64,000 nucleotides of DNA from Bradyrhizobium sp. AT1 (GCF_001590795.1 NZ_JXDL01000001.1:7093296-7157295), one strand, 5' to 3'. Counted from the stretch's first letter, positions 17,086-26,491 are shown. A program made the numbers and translations. Notes: generated by a model from the sequence alone, not told the origin.

Positions 17086-17738
17086 CCCTCGCTCTTCATA
17101 AGCATGCCAAATTCAAAACGTGCCGACGCCCATCGGCGCAATGCCGGTTGCGTCGTGTCGTTCACATTTCGCCCGCGGCCCTGCACGGGCAGATCCCGGC
17201 AGGAGGCAGGAACGTGAATCTCGATTGTCCGGATGTGTTCGATACCTCCCGTTTTGTTCTTAATTGATTGTATTCCGCGCGGCATCGTGACGGCGCGACC
17301 GTAACAGAGATCGCGCCGGCCCGGCGTTCACAGCCGGGTGTTCTCACCGGGAAAAGATTGCATCGATGGTTTGTCAAAAGCAGGGCGCGTCATCGCGCCG
17401 CGTGGGCCGCGCGTTTGCAAAATAGGAGCTGCCACGAAAAAAAGCTTCGTCCGACAGAATGACTGCGCGGACGAAGCAGGATGCCTCAGTCGAGGGAGGG
17501 AGAAACGCAGGGCCGGAACTTCAGGATGGAAGTTGGCGGCGCTGCGCAGTCATTCAGAGACCAGGACTGAGGGAGCTCATCACCCTCGTGGACACGTAGA
17601 TCGCAGAGGCGGCGGCATCGCCGCGATCGTCCCGGGAGCCGGGCCGTCCGGCCCGCTGGCACGGATCGAGGCCAGCGAGCGGACGGGGTTCGGCGAAGGT
17701 CTGGCGGCCTTGCTCAGGCAGCCTTCAAGCGGCCCTAC
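17086..17738. other. 653-base intergenic stretch with a terminator
   Basis: It contains the upstream region of the oxidoreductase pair and the 3' end of the xox/gfa operon, including a minus-strand terminator at 17437-17477. The remaining frames are short and lack ribosome sites, signal peptides or domains. No gene is supported. Confidence 0.6.
17437..17477 (-). terminator. Intrinsic terminator for the xoxF-xoxG-frmA-gfa direction
   Basis: On the minus strand GCTTCGTCCG (from 17477) pairs perfectly with CGGACGAAGC ending at 17444, followed at once by seven T (17443-17437). This is a textbook rho-independent terminator, about 260 bases after the gfa stop. Confidence 0.85.
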
Positions 17739-18302
17739 TCAAGCCGCCTTGGCTTTGGCGACGTGGGTCGCGATCGCGTCCATCAGCGCCGGTGACAGGC
17801 AATCATAGGGCTCGAGCCCGATTTCCTTCAGCCGCGAGCGGATGCCCGCCATCTGCTCCGGCTTCACGCCCGCTTCGATCACCGAGGAGACGAAGGCGGC
17901 GAATTGCGGCGCCTGCGAGCCCTGCTCCTGGAACAGCTCGGGATGGATGAAGTCGAGACCGTAGAACGGGTGGCCCGTGTTCTCGATGCGGCCGTACATG
18001 TGCGTGCCGCAAGCCTTGCAGGCATGGCGCTGGATCACCGCGGAGGGATCGACGATCTGGAGCTTGTCGCCGTTCTCGAGCACAGTGACGTTCTGGCGCG
18101 GCACCACGGCGACGACGGAGAACGTCGCGCCTTGCGGCTTCCAGCATTTGGTGCAGCCGCAGGCGTGATTATGGGCGACGTCGCCCTTGATGCCGACCTT
18201 GACCTGGTGGTCCTTGCATTTGCAGGCCAGCGTGCCGCCGGCAAAGCTGCCGCTGCCCTGTTTGAGGCCGTTGTCGATCGAGGGATGGAGTGCAACAGTC
18301 AT
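17739..18302 (-). CDS. gfa: Glutathione-dependent formaldehyde-activating enzyme
   Basis: Gfa, 187 residues, cytoplasmic. It speeds the joining of formaldehyde and glutathione to S-hydroxymethylglutathione, the substrate of the next enzyme in the operon. Zinc-binding cysteines are seen in ACKCKDH, HACGCTKCW and HACKACGTHMYG. Length and motifs match the Paracoccus Gfa family. It lies 32 bases after the frmA stop, in the order xoxF, xoxG, frmA, gfa, so methanol oxidation and formaldehyde removal are probably transcribed together. Confidence 0.93.
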   Translation of the reverse strand: MTVALHPSIDNGLKQGSGSFAGGTLACKCKDHQVKVGIKGDVAHNHACGCTKCWKPQGATFSVVAVVPRQNVTVLENGDKLQIVDPSAVIQRHACKACGTHMYGRIENTGHPFYGLDFIHPELFQEQGSQAPQFAAFVSSVIEAGVKPEQMAGIRSRLKEIGLEPYDCLSPALMDAIATHVAKAKAA

Positions 18303-18334
18303 GGGTCGATCCTCCTTGGGGTGACGCTTTCGAG

Positions 18335-19444
18335 TTAGTACACGACGACTGAACGGATGGATTTGCCCTCGTGCATGAGGTCAAAGCCCTTGTTGATCTC
18401 CTCGAGCTTGAGCACGTGGGTGATCATCGGATCGATCTGGATCTTTCCGTTCATGTACCAGTCGACGATCTTTGGCACGTCGGTGCGGCCGCGCGCACCG
18501 CCGAAGGCCGTGCCGCGCCAGTTGCGTCCGGTGACGAGCTGGAACGGGCGGGTGGCGATCTCCTTGCCGGACTCGGCAACACCGATGATGATCGAGGTGC
18601 CCCAGCCGCGATGGCAGGCTTCCAGCGCCTGGCGCATCACCGTGGTGTTGCCGGTGCAATCGAACGTGTAGTCGGCGCCGCCGTCGGTGAGGCCGACGAG
18701 ATGCTGGACGATGTCGCCGGTGACCTTCTTGGGATTGACGAACTCGGTCATGCCGAACCTGCGGCCCCAATCTTCCTTGGCATCGTTGATGTCGACGCCG
18801 ATGATCTTGTCGGCGCCGGCCATCTTGGCGCCCTGGATCACGTTGAGGCCGATGCCGCCGAGACCGAACACGACCACGTTGGAGCCCGGCGTGACCTTCG
18901 CGGTGTTGACGACGGCGCCGACGCCGGTGGTAACGCCGCAGCCGATGTAGCAGCTCTTGTCGAAGGGGGCGTCCTCGCGGATCTTGGCGACCGCGATCTC
19001 CGGCAGCACGGTGAAGTTCGAGAAGGTCGAGCAGCCCATGTAGTGGTAGACCGGCTTGCCCTTGTAGGAGAAGCGGCTGGTGCCGTCGGGCATCACGCCC
19101 TTGCCTTGCGTCGCGCGAATCGCGGTGCAGAGGTTGGTCTTCTGGCTGAGGCAGCTTTTGCACTGCCGGCATTCGGGCGTGTAGAGCGGGATGACATGGT
19201 CACCCGGCTTCACCGAGGTCACGCCGGGGCCGATCTCGCGGACGATGCCTGCACCCTCATGGCCCAGGATCGATGGGAAAATTCCCTCGCTGTCGAAGCC
19301 GTCGAGCGTATAGGCATCGGTATGGCAGATGCCGGTGGCCTTGATCTCGACAAGGACTTCGCCGGCCTTCGGGCCTTCCAGATCGAGCTCGACGATCTCA
19401 AGCGGCTTCTTGGCCTCGAAAGCGACGGCGGCACGTGTCTTCAT
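18335..19444 (-). CDS. frmA: S-(hydroxymethyl)glutathione dehydrogenase, class III alcohol dehydrogenase
   Basis: Glutathione- and NAD-dependent formaldehyde dehydrogenase (also called FlhA or AdhI), 369 residues. Catalytic zinc site residues are in TGICHTDAYT and GHEGAGIV; the structural zinc uses CRQCKSCLSQKTNLC; the NAD-binding motif is VFGLGGIGLNVI. The family's CTGNTTVMRQALEACHRGWG is present. It converts the Gfa product to S-formylglutathione, which FghA (43738) hydrolyses to formate. It sits between xoxG and gfa in the same direction. Confidence 0.96.
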   Translation of the reverse strand: MKTRAAVAFEAKKPLEIVELDLEGPKAGEVLVEIKATGICHTDAYTLDGFDSEGIFPSILGHEGAGIVREIGPGVTSVKPGDHVIPLYTPECRQCKSCLSQKTNLCTAIRATQGKGVMPDGTSRFSYKGKPVYHYMGCSTFSNFTVLPEIAVAKIREDAPFDKSCYIGCGVTTGVGAVVNTAKVTPGSNVVVFGLGGIGLNVIQGAKMAGADKIIGVDINDAKEDWGRRFGMTEFVNPKKVTGDIVQHLVGLTDGGADYTFDCTGNTTVMRQALEACHRGWGTSIIIGVAESGKEIATRPFQLVTGRNWRGTAFGGARGRTDVPKIVDWYMNGKIQIDPMITHVLKLEEINKGFDLMHEGKSIRSVVVY

Positions 19445-19504
19445 CGTAAACTCCTCAGATTCTCATCGGGCGCCAAGAATTCGTCTCGGCAATCCCAGTA
19501 ACGT

Positions 19505-20026
19505 TCATTTCTTGCCCATGCAGGCGTCTTCGGCCTTGGTGTAGGCTTCCGTCTTCGCCTCCTTGTTGGCCGGGCGCTGGCGGCCCCAGGCTTCGGTGGA
19601 GCGGGCCCGCAGATAGACGTAGAGATCGTCCATGTAGCAGGCGACGTTCGGGTTGTCGCCGAACGCCGGCATGACGTTCTCCTGCGCCGTCGAGACGTTC
19701 TTGCGACCGGAGGCGACCACGCCGAGGAAGTCGCCATAGCTCATCGTCTTGACGGAATCCTTGAGCGCCGGCGCATAGGTGGAGCCCATGCCGTCGGGCC
19801 CATGGCAGACGTGGCAGTCGGAGTGGTAGCGGCGGTATCCGGAATAGGTGAACCAGTCCACGGTGCCGTCGGCCGAAATCTTGTAGGTCGGCGTTCCCTC
19901 CTTATCGAGCCACTTTCCGTCGTCTTCCTTCTTCACGGCGGTCGGGTCGCCCGGACCGTCCGCGACCGCAATTCCTCCGGACGCAACAAAGATCGTCGCA
20001 GCAATGAGAGAGCAGATTTTACGCAA
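19505..20026 (-). CDS. xoxG: Cytochrome c XoxG, electron acceptor of XoxF
   Basis: A periplasmic c-type cytochrome of about 173 residues with one haem site, CHVCH, and a Met-rich C-terminal half. Outside the leader it has two further Cys (NVACYMDD and DACMGKK), giving the four-Cys pattern of the methanol-metabolism cytochromes. A signal peptide (KICSLIAATIFVASGGIAVA) follows a TTG at 20026 that has GAGG nine bases upstream; the longer frame to 20083 lacks such support. It directly follows xoxF by 80 bases, which defines its role as the quinoprotein's electron acceptor. Confidence 0.9.
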   Translation of the reverse strand: MRKICSLIAATIFVASGGIAVADGPGDPTAVKKEDDGKWLDKEGTPTYKISADGTVDWFTYSGYRRYHSDCHVCHGPDGMGSTYAPALKDSVKTMSYGDFLGVVASGRKNVSTAQENVMPAFGDNPNVACYMDDLYVYLRARSTEAWGRQRPANKEAKTEAYTKAEDACMGKK

Positions 20027-20106
20027 GAGATTTATCCTCGAAGGTGCCCGGGGGAGACGAGCCGGCGCGTGGGGTTGATCCACGCGCCGGAGCGATGCTG
20101 ATGGGC

Positions 20107-21918
20107 CTAGTTCGGCAGCGAGAACACGGTCAGCGTGCCGCCGAGCGCCGTGTAGTTGCTGAGGGCCGCGTAGCCACCGACTGCGCCGAGGCCTGCGGTC
20201 GGATCGGTCAGACCTGCCGCCAGACCGATGCCAGCCCAGCCGCCGACGCCGGAGAGCACTGCGACATACTGCTTGCCGCCGTTCTCATAGGTCGTGACGT
20301 TGCCGATGATGCCGGAGGGAGTCTTGAACTTGTAGAGCTCCTTGCCGGTCTTGGCATCGACCGCCTTCAGGTAGCCTTCGAGCGTGCCGTAGAACACCAC
20401 GTTGCCGGCGGTCGCGAGCGCACCCGACCAGACCGAGAACTGCTCCTTGTTCGACCAGACGATCTTGCCGGTCTTGCCGTCCCAGGCGATGAAATTGCCC
20501 ATGTGGCTTTCACCCTGCGGCGGATACATCGACAGCGTCGCACCCACATAGGGCTGACCCGCGGTGTAGCTCACCTTGAACGGCTCGTAGTCCATGCAGA
20601 CGTGGTTGGTCGGAACGTAGAACAGCTGCGTGTCCGGCGAGTAGGCTGCCGGCTGCTCGTCCTTGGTGCCGAGCGCGGCCGGGCAGATGCCCTTCACGTT
20701 GTGGTCTTCGCCCGCCTTGTCGGTCGAAGCTGCGTCGAGCACCTTCGGACGACCATAGGTCGGCGAGTTCTTGTCCATGTCGACGCCGGAGGTCCAGTTC
20801 ACCTTCGGATCGTACTTTTCGGCGACCAGCAGCTCGCCGGTGGCGCGATCGAGCGTATAGCCGAGGCCGTTACGATCGAAATGCGTCAGCAGCTTGCGGG
20901 GCTGGCCGTTGATCGCCTGATCCGAGAGGATCATCTCGTTGACGCCGTCATAGTCCCACTCGTCGTGAGGCGTCATCTGATAGACCCACTTGGCCATGCC
21001 GGTATCCGGGTTGCGTGCCCAGATCGTCATCGACCATTTGTTGTCGCCGGGACGCTGCTTCGGATTCCAGGTCGAGGGGTTGCCCGATCCGTAATAGACG
21101 AGGTTCAGTTCGGGATCGTAGGAGATCCAGCCCCAGGTGGCGCCGCCGCCGATCTTCCACTGATCGCCTTGCCAGGTCTTGAGGCTCGAGTCCTTGCCGA
21201 CCGGCTTGCCGAGCGCGGTGGTCTTCTCGGCGTCGACCAGGATCTGGTTGTCCGGCCCTTCCGAATAGCCGCGCCATGCCAGCTTGCCGGTCTTGATATC
21301 GTAGGCCGACATATGAGCCTGGACGCCGAATTCGCCGCCGGAGATGCCGATCAGCACCTTGTCCTTGATGACCATGGGCGCGGACGTGCCGGTCTCGCCC
21401 TTGCTGGGGTCGCCGTTCTTGGCGGTCCATGCGACCTGACCGGTCTTGACATCGAGCGCGACGAGGGTGGTGTCGGCCTGATGCAGGAAGATCTTGCCGT
21501 CGCCGTAGGCCAGACCACGGTTGACCGTGTCGCAGCACATCACGGGGATGACGTTCGGATCCTGCTTCGGCTCGTACTTCCAGACGATCTTGTTCTCCTG
21601 AGAAAGGTCAATGGCGTAGACCTTGTTCGGGAACGGGGTGTGGACGTACATCATGTTGCCGATGATCAGCGGGCCGCCTTCGTGGCCGCGCAGCACGCCT
21701 GTCGAGAAGGTCCAGGCAACCTGGAGCTTGCCTACGTTCTGTGCGTTGATCTGGTTGAGCTTGGAATAGCGGGTATTGGCATAGTCGCCGGTCGGCATCA
21801 CCCAGTCTTTCGGGTTCTGCGACATCTTGATCAGCTCGTCATTGGCCGATGCGCTCCCGACGGCGAGAGCCGCCGCTGAGCCAAGAAAGGTCGCCAGTAG
21901 CACCTTGCGCATAGTCAT
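20107..21918 (-). CDS. xoxF: Lanthanide-dependent methanol dehydrogenase XoxF
   Basis: A 603-residue periplasmic PQQ methanol dehydrogenase, signal peptide ending VGSASA. PQQ site: vicinal cysteines 128-129 in VMCCDTVNRG. Metal ligands: Glu196 in GGEFG, Asn280 in GSGNPSTW, catalytic Asp322 and Asp324 in HDEWDYDGVNE; the last Asp is the hallmark of lanthanide rather than calcium use (MxaF has Ala). Tryptophan-docking repeats run throughout. The overall match is to the XoxF5 clade common in Rhizobiales. Ribosome site CGGAGGAATGACT precedes the ATG. First gene of a likely xoxF-xoxG-frmA-gfa operon. No mxaI-like small subunit gene is present. Confidence 0.97.
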   Translation of the reverse strand: MTMRKVLLATFLGSAAALAVGSASANDELIKMSQNPKDWVMPTGDYANTRYSKLNQINAQNVGKLQVAWTFSTGVLRGHEGGPLIIGNMMYVHTPFPNKVYAIDLSQENKIVWKYEPKQDPNVIPVMCCDTVNRGLAYGDGKIFLHQADTTLVALDVKTGQVAWTAKNGDPSKGETGTSAPMVIKDKVLIGISGGEFGVQAHMSAYDIKTGKLAWRGYSEGPDNQILVDAEKTTALGKPVGKDSSLKTWQGDQWKIGGGATWGWISYDPELNLVYYGSGNPSTWNPKQRPGDNKWSMTIWARNPDTGMAKWVYQMTPHDEWDYDGVNEMILSDQAINGQPRKLLTHFDRNGLGYTLDRATGELLVAEKYDPKVNWTSGVDMDKNSPTYGRPKVLDAASTDKAGEDHNVKGICPAALGTKDEQPAAYSPDTQLFYVPTNHVCMDYEPFKVSYTAGQPYVGATLSMYPPQGESHMGNFIAWDGKTGKIVWSNKEQFSVWSGALATAGNVVFYGTLEGYLKAVDAKTGKELYKFKTPSGIIGNVTTYENGGKQYVAVLSGVGGWAGIGLAAGLTDPTAGLGAVGGYAALSNYTALGGTLTVFSLPN

Positions 21919-22427
21919 TCCTCCGTTGGTCTCGTTTATTGTTTCCGAAGTATCACTGATTCACCGGGCTTCTCGTCCGGCGTCTGCTCGTGCAGGGCGG
22001 TCACGATTGCGACCAGAAACGATGCTGTGCTGTTTCCTCCTCCTGATGAGAGCCACGGGTCCACGTGCAGGAGCGGCCCGTTCTTGTTGTTCCTGCCGCA
22101 ATCCCTAACGACTTCGCCATCGGGAAACTTGCCCAAGAGGGAAGCTGCTTTGCTCGACAGCGCACGGAGGAAAAGATTTTGATTTTGCAGTAGCGAATTC
22201 AGCGGCTTCCGCGCGCCATGACAGCCGCTTTCAACGCTCAGGTTCCCCTTGACGGCGCTGCAACTAAGGCGGAGGATTAACTTTCAAGGGTGGCGATGGA
22301 ACGATGGCGCTCGTGCCAAGAGACCGCTCAAAATCGAGGTAAACGTCACGCAATCACGGCTGAGGGCTCCAGCAAGCGCTGGTCGCGATTCGCGTCGAAT
22401 CTCCGGATCAAACCAGTGGCTGGATTA
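21919..22427. other. Divergent control region between xoxF and an AraC-type regulator
   Basis: About 510 bases that must carry the xoxF promoter. A single TCGGGA (22120-22125) followed by a weak inverted partner 11 bases on resembles the stronger site upstream of the TonB receptor gene, but is too degenerate to call. The AraC frame is open back to 22290, so part of this stretch could be coding. Confidence 0.5.
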
Positions 22428-23396
22428 ATGTCCGACACCATTCACACGCTTTCGACGACCGGTATGACGCCGAAGCGCCAGATCCAGAGCTGGATCGACG
22501 GGCTGACGAGCCTGTGCGGGCATTTCGACGTCGACCCGCTGGAGGCGTCCTCGCTCGAAGGCCGCATCGACTACACGAGCGTCTCGCGCCTGAAGCTCTG
22601 CCAGATCGAGGTGAGCCAGCACCGCATCGCGCACACGCTGGCGCGCGCCAAGGCCAATGAACACCCCTACATCAAGATCCATTTCCAGACCTACGGCGTG
22701 TCCTATTTCGAGCAGGAAGGCCGTCACATCGAGATCAACCCCGGCGATATCATCGCCTATGACGTCTCCTGCCCGCATTCGATCATCAGCCCGGCCTTCA
22801 CGCGACACGACGTGGTGATCGTGCCGAAGGCACTGCTGCGAGACCGCGGATTCCCCTCGCAGCGGATGCCCGCCTGCAAGCTGACGGCGAAGACCGGCAC
22901 GGGCCGGATCGCGCACGATTTCGTCCATGCCACCTTCGACGAGGCGGCCAAGCTGTCGGCGAACAGCGCGGTCGGCGTCGCCGATTCGCTGATCGACCTG
23001 TTGCTGCTGCCGCTGCGCGAAGCCGACACGATGTTCGACCGCGTCGGGCCCGAAGCGATGTATGTGCGCGCGCAGTTCTTCATCCGCGAGCACCTGCGCG
23101 ATCCCGATCTGTGCATCGACCAGATCTCGACCGAGCTCGGCTGCTCCAAGCGTTATCTGCACATGTTGTTCTCGGAGCGTGGCACCACGGTGAGCGACTA
23201 CATCTGGCAGGCGCGCTTGCAGAACTGCCGCCAGGAACTCGAGGCTCACGCCGGCAAGACCATCACCGACGTCGCGTTCTCCTGGGGCTTCTCCAGCTCA
23301 TCGCATTTCAGCCGGGTGTTCCGGAAATACTTTGGCGTGGTGCCGTCCTCGATCCACAAGGCGCAGCAAGGCGTCGCGAGTTCGGGCGAGCATTAG
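22428..23396 (+). CDS. AraC-family transcriptional regulator
   Basis: A 322-residue DNA-binding regulator. The N-terminal ~190 residues form the cupin-like AraC ligand domain (the AraC_binding_2 type, with EQEGRHIEINPGDIIAYD). The last ~100 hold the double helix-turn-helix, with TELGCSKRYLHMLFSERGTTV and the closing ITDVAFSWGFSSSSHFSRVF. It is divergent from xoxF, so it is a candidate regulator of that operon, though the effector is unknown. The frame begins at GTG 22290; the ATG at 22428 gives a more usual family N-terminus, but the start is not certain. Confidence 0.87.
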   Translation: MSDTIHTLSTTGMTPKRQIQSWIDGLTSLCGHFDVDPLEASSLEGRIDYTSVSRLKLCQIEVSQHRIAHTLARAKANEHPYIKIHFQTYGVSYFEQEGRHIEINPGDIIAYDVSCPHSIISPAFTRHDVVIVPKALLRDRGFPSQRMPACKLTAKTGTGRIAHDFVHATFDEAAKLSANSAVGVADSLIDLLLLPLREADTMFDRVGPEAMYVRAQFFIREHLRDPDLCIDQISTELGCSKRYLHMLFSERGTTVSDYIWQARLQNCRQELEAHAGKTITDVAFSWGFSSSSHFSRVFRKYFGVVPSSIHKAQQGVASSGEH

Positions 23397-23466
23397 GCAG
23401 GTACGGAAGTCGCCCTGGCGATCAAGCCGCTCCGGCGATCGCGCCGTTCCGGCGATCGAATGCCGG

Positions 23467-23892
23467 TCACGCAGATGCCGCAACGTAGGGAATGCTGACC
23501 AGCAGAGCGGCAAGCAACGCGGCATTGCAGAGCATTCCGCTCCAATGCAGCCGCCGCAGCCGACCCGCGGCATCGGTATCGCCGGCTTTGCCGGCGTTGA
23601 GCTGCTCGTCCATCCGCTGCATGAACCAGCGGCGTCCGCCGATCGCGAGAGCTGCAAGCAGGCCGACGCCGATCGCGGCGAGCGGGCGGCCGTCGAGCAG
23701 CAATGCCAGTGTCGCGATGATTCCGGCAACGCGCATCACCAGAAAATGGGCGTTGAACATTCCGCGCAGCAACTGGGCGACGGGCTGAATATCGAGCCTC
23801 ACCAGCAGGAAGGCGGGTGAGGCCAGCGTGAAATAGCCCATCGGAAACAGCAGAATGACCATAACGGCGACGGCGACTGCATCCGGTGTCAT
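23467..23892 (-). CDS. Small integral membrane protein
   Basis: 141 residues from the ATG at 23892, with about four hydrophobic helices: AVAVMVILLFPMGYFTLA, VMRVAGIIATLALLL, PLAAIGVGLLAALAI and LCNAALLAALLVSIPY. A charged loop (RRWFMQRMDEQLNAGKAG) lies between helices three and four. No catalytic motif is seen and function is unknown. A longer frame to 23997 exists but its first residues look non-coding. Confidence 0.7.
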   Translation of the reverse strand: MTPDAVAVAVMVILLFPMGYFTLASPAFLLVRLDIQPVAQLLRGMFNAHFLVMRVAGIIATLALLLDGRPLAAIGVGLLAALAIGGRRWFMQRMDEQLNAGKAGDTDAAGRLRRLHWSGMLCNAALLAALLVSIPYVAASA

Positions 23893-24018
23893 GCGATCGG
23901 CCCTTGTTGTCCGCAGAGGTGCGCAATCATAGCGGGAAAATGCGCGTCCGACACTAGGCTTTGGTCGGATTCCGGGACGGGGAGGGCGGCCCGGCACGCC
24001 GGCCGCCGCTCCGAAGCT

Positions 24019-25008
24019 CTAGGCCGGCTCGAGGCCGAGTGATTTCGCACTCTCGATCCAGATCGGCAGTTCGCGCTGATACAGCGCGTTGGTCTCCTTG
24101 AAGCTAATCGCGGGCTCGAGCACGAAGGTCGCCAGCACCTCCTTCACTTTCGGATCGTTGTTGGCGGCGACACACAGCTCCGCCAGGCGGTCGACGACCC
24201 CTTGCGGCGTCGCCCTGGGCACGGCCCACCCCGAAAAGCCGCTGACGGTGAAGAATTTCGAGGTCGCGCCCTGCTCGGGAAGGGTCTTGATCGCGGGGAT
24301 CGCGTCGACCTTCTTCGAATGCACCGCGAACACGGTGCCGCGGTCGCTTTGCAGGACCGACTGTGCTGCCGTGTAGCTTCCCATCGCGGCATCGAGCGTG
24401 CCCTCCAGCATCCCCGTCCACATCGGGGCCTCGCCGCGGTAATGGACCGGCTCGATGTTGAGGCCGTATTGCTTGTTGAGCTCGTTGATCGTCATGTGCG
24501 GGGCCGAGCCCGCGCTATAGGTGCCGAAATTCACCTTGCCGCTCTTGCGCGCGAAGGCGACGAAATCCTCCAGCGTCTTGACCCCGGTCTTGGGGTTCGC
24601 CACCAGCAACAGGCCGGCACCCGGAATGACGCTGACGAGCGTCAGATCCTTGTCCATGTCGTAGCCGGGATTCTTCATCACCACGCGGTTCATGATGTAG
24701 GTGGTGGAGATCGAGCACAGCATGGTGTGGCCGTCGGGCTCGGCGCGGGCGACCTCCGCCGTGCCGATCGCGCCGGACGCGCCGGGCTTGTTCTCGACCA
24801 CCACGGTCTTGCCGACCTGCTTGGAGATGAATTCGCCGTAGGCGCGCGCGAGCAGGTCGGTCTGCCCGCCGGCGGGATAGCTGCAGATCATGCGGATCTG
24901 CCGCGACGGCCAGCCGGCTTGCGCCGAGGCGCTACGCGAGACGAAAGGCATCGCGAGGGCGCCGGCCCCAGTGGCGATGAAGTGGCGGCGATCGATTGTC
25001 TTGGACAT
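24019..25008 (-). CDS. Tripartite tricarboxylate transporter-type (Bug) binding protein
   Basis: A 329-residue periplasmic binding protein of the Bug family. A twin-arginine-like leader DRRHFIATGAGALAMPF is followed by the typical WPSRQIRMICSYPAGGQTDLLAR and VENKPGASGAIG. Membrane partners (TctAB) are not present nearby, as is common for orphan Bug proteins. The ATG at 25008 has GGGAGAGAATC before it. The ligand is probably a carboxylate but cannot be read from sequence. A role in the island is not evident. Confidence 0.9.
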   Translation of the reverse strand: MSKTIDRRHFIATGAGALAMPFVSRSASAQAGWPSRQIRMICSYPAGGQTDLLARAYGEFISKQVGKTVVVENKPGASGAIGTAEVARAEPDGHTMLCSISTTYIMNRVVMKNPGYDMDKDLTLVSVIPGAGLLLVANPKTGVKTLEDFVAFARKSGKVNFGTYSAGSAPHMTINELNKQYGLNIEPVHYRGEAPMWTGMLEGTLDAAMGSYTAAQSVLQSDRGTVFAVHSKKVDAIPAIKTLPEQGATSKFFTVSGFSGWAVPRATPQGVVDRLAELCVAANNDPKVKEVLATFVLEPAISFKETNALYQRELPIWIESAKSLGLEPA

Positions 25009-25127
25009 GATTCTCTCCCGGTTCCCCGCAGGGTACTGCACCAGGCTGGCGCTGCCATCGGCGTCAGGCGAGACAGATTGGCGCATTCGCTACGGCGTCG
25101 GTCTGGGATGCGGGAGCAGAGTTCGTG

Positions 25128-25197
25128 CACCGGGCGCGGCGCAGCGCTCCTTCAGCCGCGTATCACTGCGTGCCGCACCGCGTCCGGGACACGAGAC
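25128..25197. repeat. Partial copy of a dispersed intergenic repeat
   Basis: The stretch ending TGCCGCACCGCGTCCGGGAC resembles the repeat at 37793-37943, which carries CTGCACCGCGTCCGGGGCAC. It fills most of the gap between the Bug binding protein and the MoxJ-like gene. Confidence 0.5.
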
Positions 25198-26127
25198 CTA
25201 CCGCTGGATGATCTTGGTCCAGACGTCGCCCAGGATCGCGGGCTCGCGCGGCGGCAGGTAGGTGAGGCCGGACTGCCGGCCGAATTCGGCGATCCTGCCC
25301 TCGGCCGCGAGTCCGCTCAGCGCTTTGTTGACGGCCTCGATCAGCGCGGCATCGCTGGCGAGCCCGACATAACCGCGATTGGCGCCGATCGGATAGTAAT
25401 AGCCGGACGCCGTGAGCGCCGTGTCGGGGTGCGCGGCGCGATGGGCGTCGAAGCGGGCGAGGTCGATCAGCGTCGCATCATGGTCGCCACGCTGCAGCGC
25501 GCCGAGCAGATCGTCGCGGCCGGGGACGAGATGGGTGATGTTGTCGATCAGCCGTCCCTTGTCGAAGGTCATCAGAATGGCATCGCCGAGCGAGCCGCTC
25601 TCGATGACCAGACGAAGCCCGGTGAGATCACCGATGTCGCCGATCTTGCGGCCGCGTGCCTTCGGCCCGAGCACCACCGTCATCGGCGAATAGACGTAAG
25701 GCTGGCTCGGGGCAAGCACGCCGAGCGCGACGCGGCGCCGCCGGTCGTCGCGTGTGGCCCCGGCGAAGTCCGGGAGGCGCGCCGTCTTCATGCCGGGGGC
25801 GACCAGCGAATCCTGCGTCAGCGCGTAGCCGCCGACCAGCGCGCAGCGCCCGTCGGAGAGCAGTGCGTTGGCCTCGAGCTGTGGGCTGGAATCCTCGTCC
25901 AGCTTGCTCTCGAACCACTGGATCGCCAGCGCCCGTCCGAGCCGCTCAGCCACGGCCTGCGCCAGCAGCACGTCGAAGCCGGCATCGGGCTTGCCGCGGT
26001 GATGCATCGAGAGCGGCGGCCGGTCCTCGTCGAGACAGATCTTCAGGGGATCGTCGGCCGCAAGCGCGACCGACGCCATGGTCGACAGAACGGCCGCAAC
26101 GCTCCACGCAACGTGCCGGCCCCTCAT
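25198..26127 (-). CDS. Quinoprotein-associated periplasmic binding protein, MoxJ/XoxJ-like
   Basis: 309 residues with a signal peptide (HVAWSVAAVLSTMASVALA) and the fold of amino-acid-type solute-binding proteins (DPLKICLDEDRPPLS, GFDVLLAQAVAERLG, VIESGSLGDAILM). Members next to quinoproteins are named MoxJ or XoxJ and are thought to help activate or mature the dehydrogenase rather than transport. It overlaps the preceding cytochrome gene by four bases (ATGA), so the order PQQ dehydrogenase, cytochrome c, XoxJ-like forms one unit, matching known xoxFGJ clusters. Confidence 0.85.
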   Translation of the reverse strand: MRGRHVAWSVAAVLSTMASVALAADDPLKICLDEDRPPLSMHHRGKPDAGFDVLLAQAVAERLGRALAIQWFESKLDEDSSPQLEANALLSDGRCALVGGYALTQDSLVAPGMKTARLPDFAGATRDDRRRRVALGVLAPSQPYVYSPMTVVLGPKARGRKIGDIGDLTGLRLVIESGSLGDAILMTFDKGRLIDNITHLVPGRDDLLGALQRGDHDATLIDLARFDAHRAAHPDTALTASGYYYPIGANRGYVGLASDAALIEAVNKALSGLAAEGRIAEFGRQSGLTYLPPREPAILGDVWTKIIQR

Positions 26128-26480
26128 GGCTTCCTCCGGCTGGAGATGAAGGCCCAGAGATCGCCGATCTGGTCGTCGCTGAGGATGTCGCCCCAGGGCG
26201 GCATCCTGTTGTTCTTGCCGTTCTTCACCGTCGTGACGAAGCGTGTCTTGTCGTCGGGGAAGACGCGCAGATCCGGCGTGATGGTGCCGGAGTTCATCAG
26301 GTTCGGGCCGTGGCAGTGCGAGCATTTCTCGGCATAGGTCGACTTGCCGTGGTCGATCTGCGCCTGCATGGGATTGGCGGTGGGCTCGTCGGCGGCACGA
26401 ACGGTCGCCGCAAGCGCGACCGTCAGCGCCAGGGCGGCGGCGAAGATCGCCGCCGTCCCGTGAGACATTTCTCTCAGCAT
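26124..26480 (-). CDS. Small cytochrome c, partner of the downstream-strand PQQ dehydrogenase
   Basis: About 118 residues with signal peptide (AAIFAAALALTVALAATVRA) and a single haem site CSHCH near residue 50. The axial Met is likely in NNRMPPWG. It follows the PQQ dehydrogenase gene by 11 bases and overlaps the MoxJ-like gene by four. It is the probable electron acceptor of that dehydrogenase. The start could be 26483, 26480 or 26468; none has a strong ribosome site. Confidence 0.86.
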   Translation of the reverse strand: MLREMSHGTAAIFAAALALTVALAATVRAADEPTANPMQAQIDHGKSTYAEKCSHCHGPNLMNSGTITPDLRVFPDDKTRFVTTVKNGKNNRMPPWGDILSDDQIGDLWAFISSRRKP

Positions 26481-26491
26481 CATGCCGTGGA

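Noticed and set aside
20044..21879. 611-codon plus-strand frame opposite xoxF
   Set aside because: It mirrors xoxF exactly and has no domains; the minus strand shows all XoxF motifs.
22120..22136. TCGGGA site upstream of xoxF like that at 46789
   Set aside because: Only the first half-site is exact; the second matches four of six bases, so it could be chance.
24202..26337. 711-codon plus-strand frame opposite the Bug and MoxJ-like genes
   Set aside because: Shadow of two genes on the other strand; no leader, no motif.
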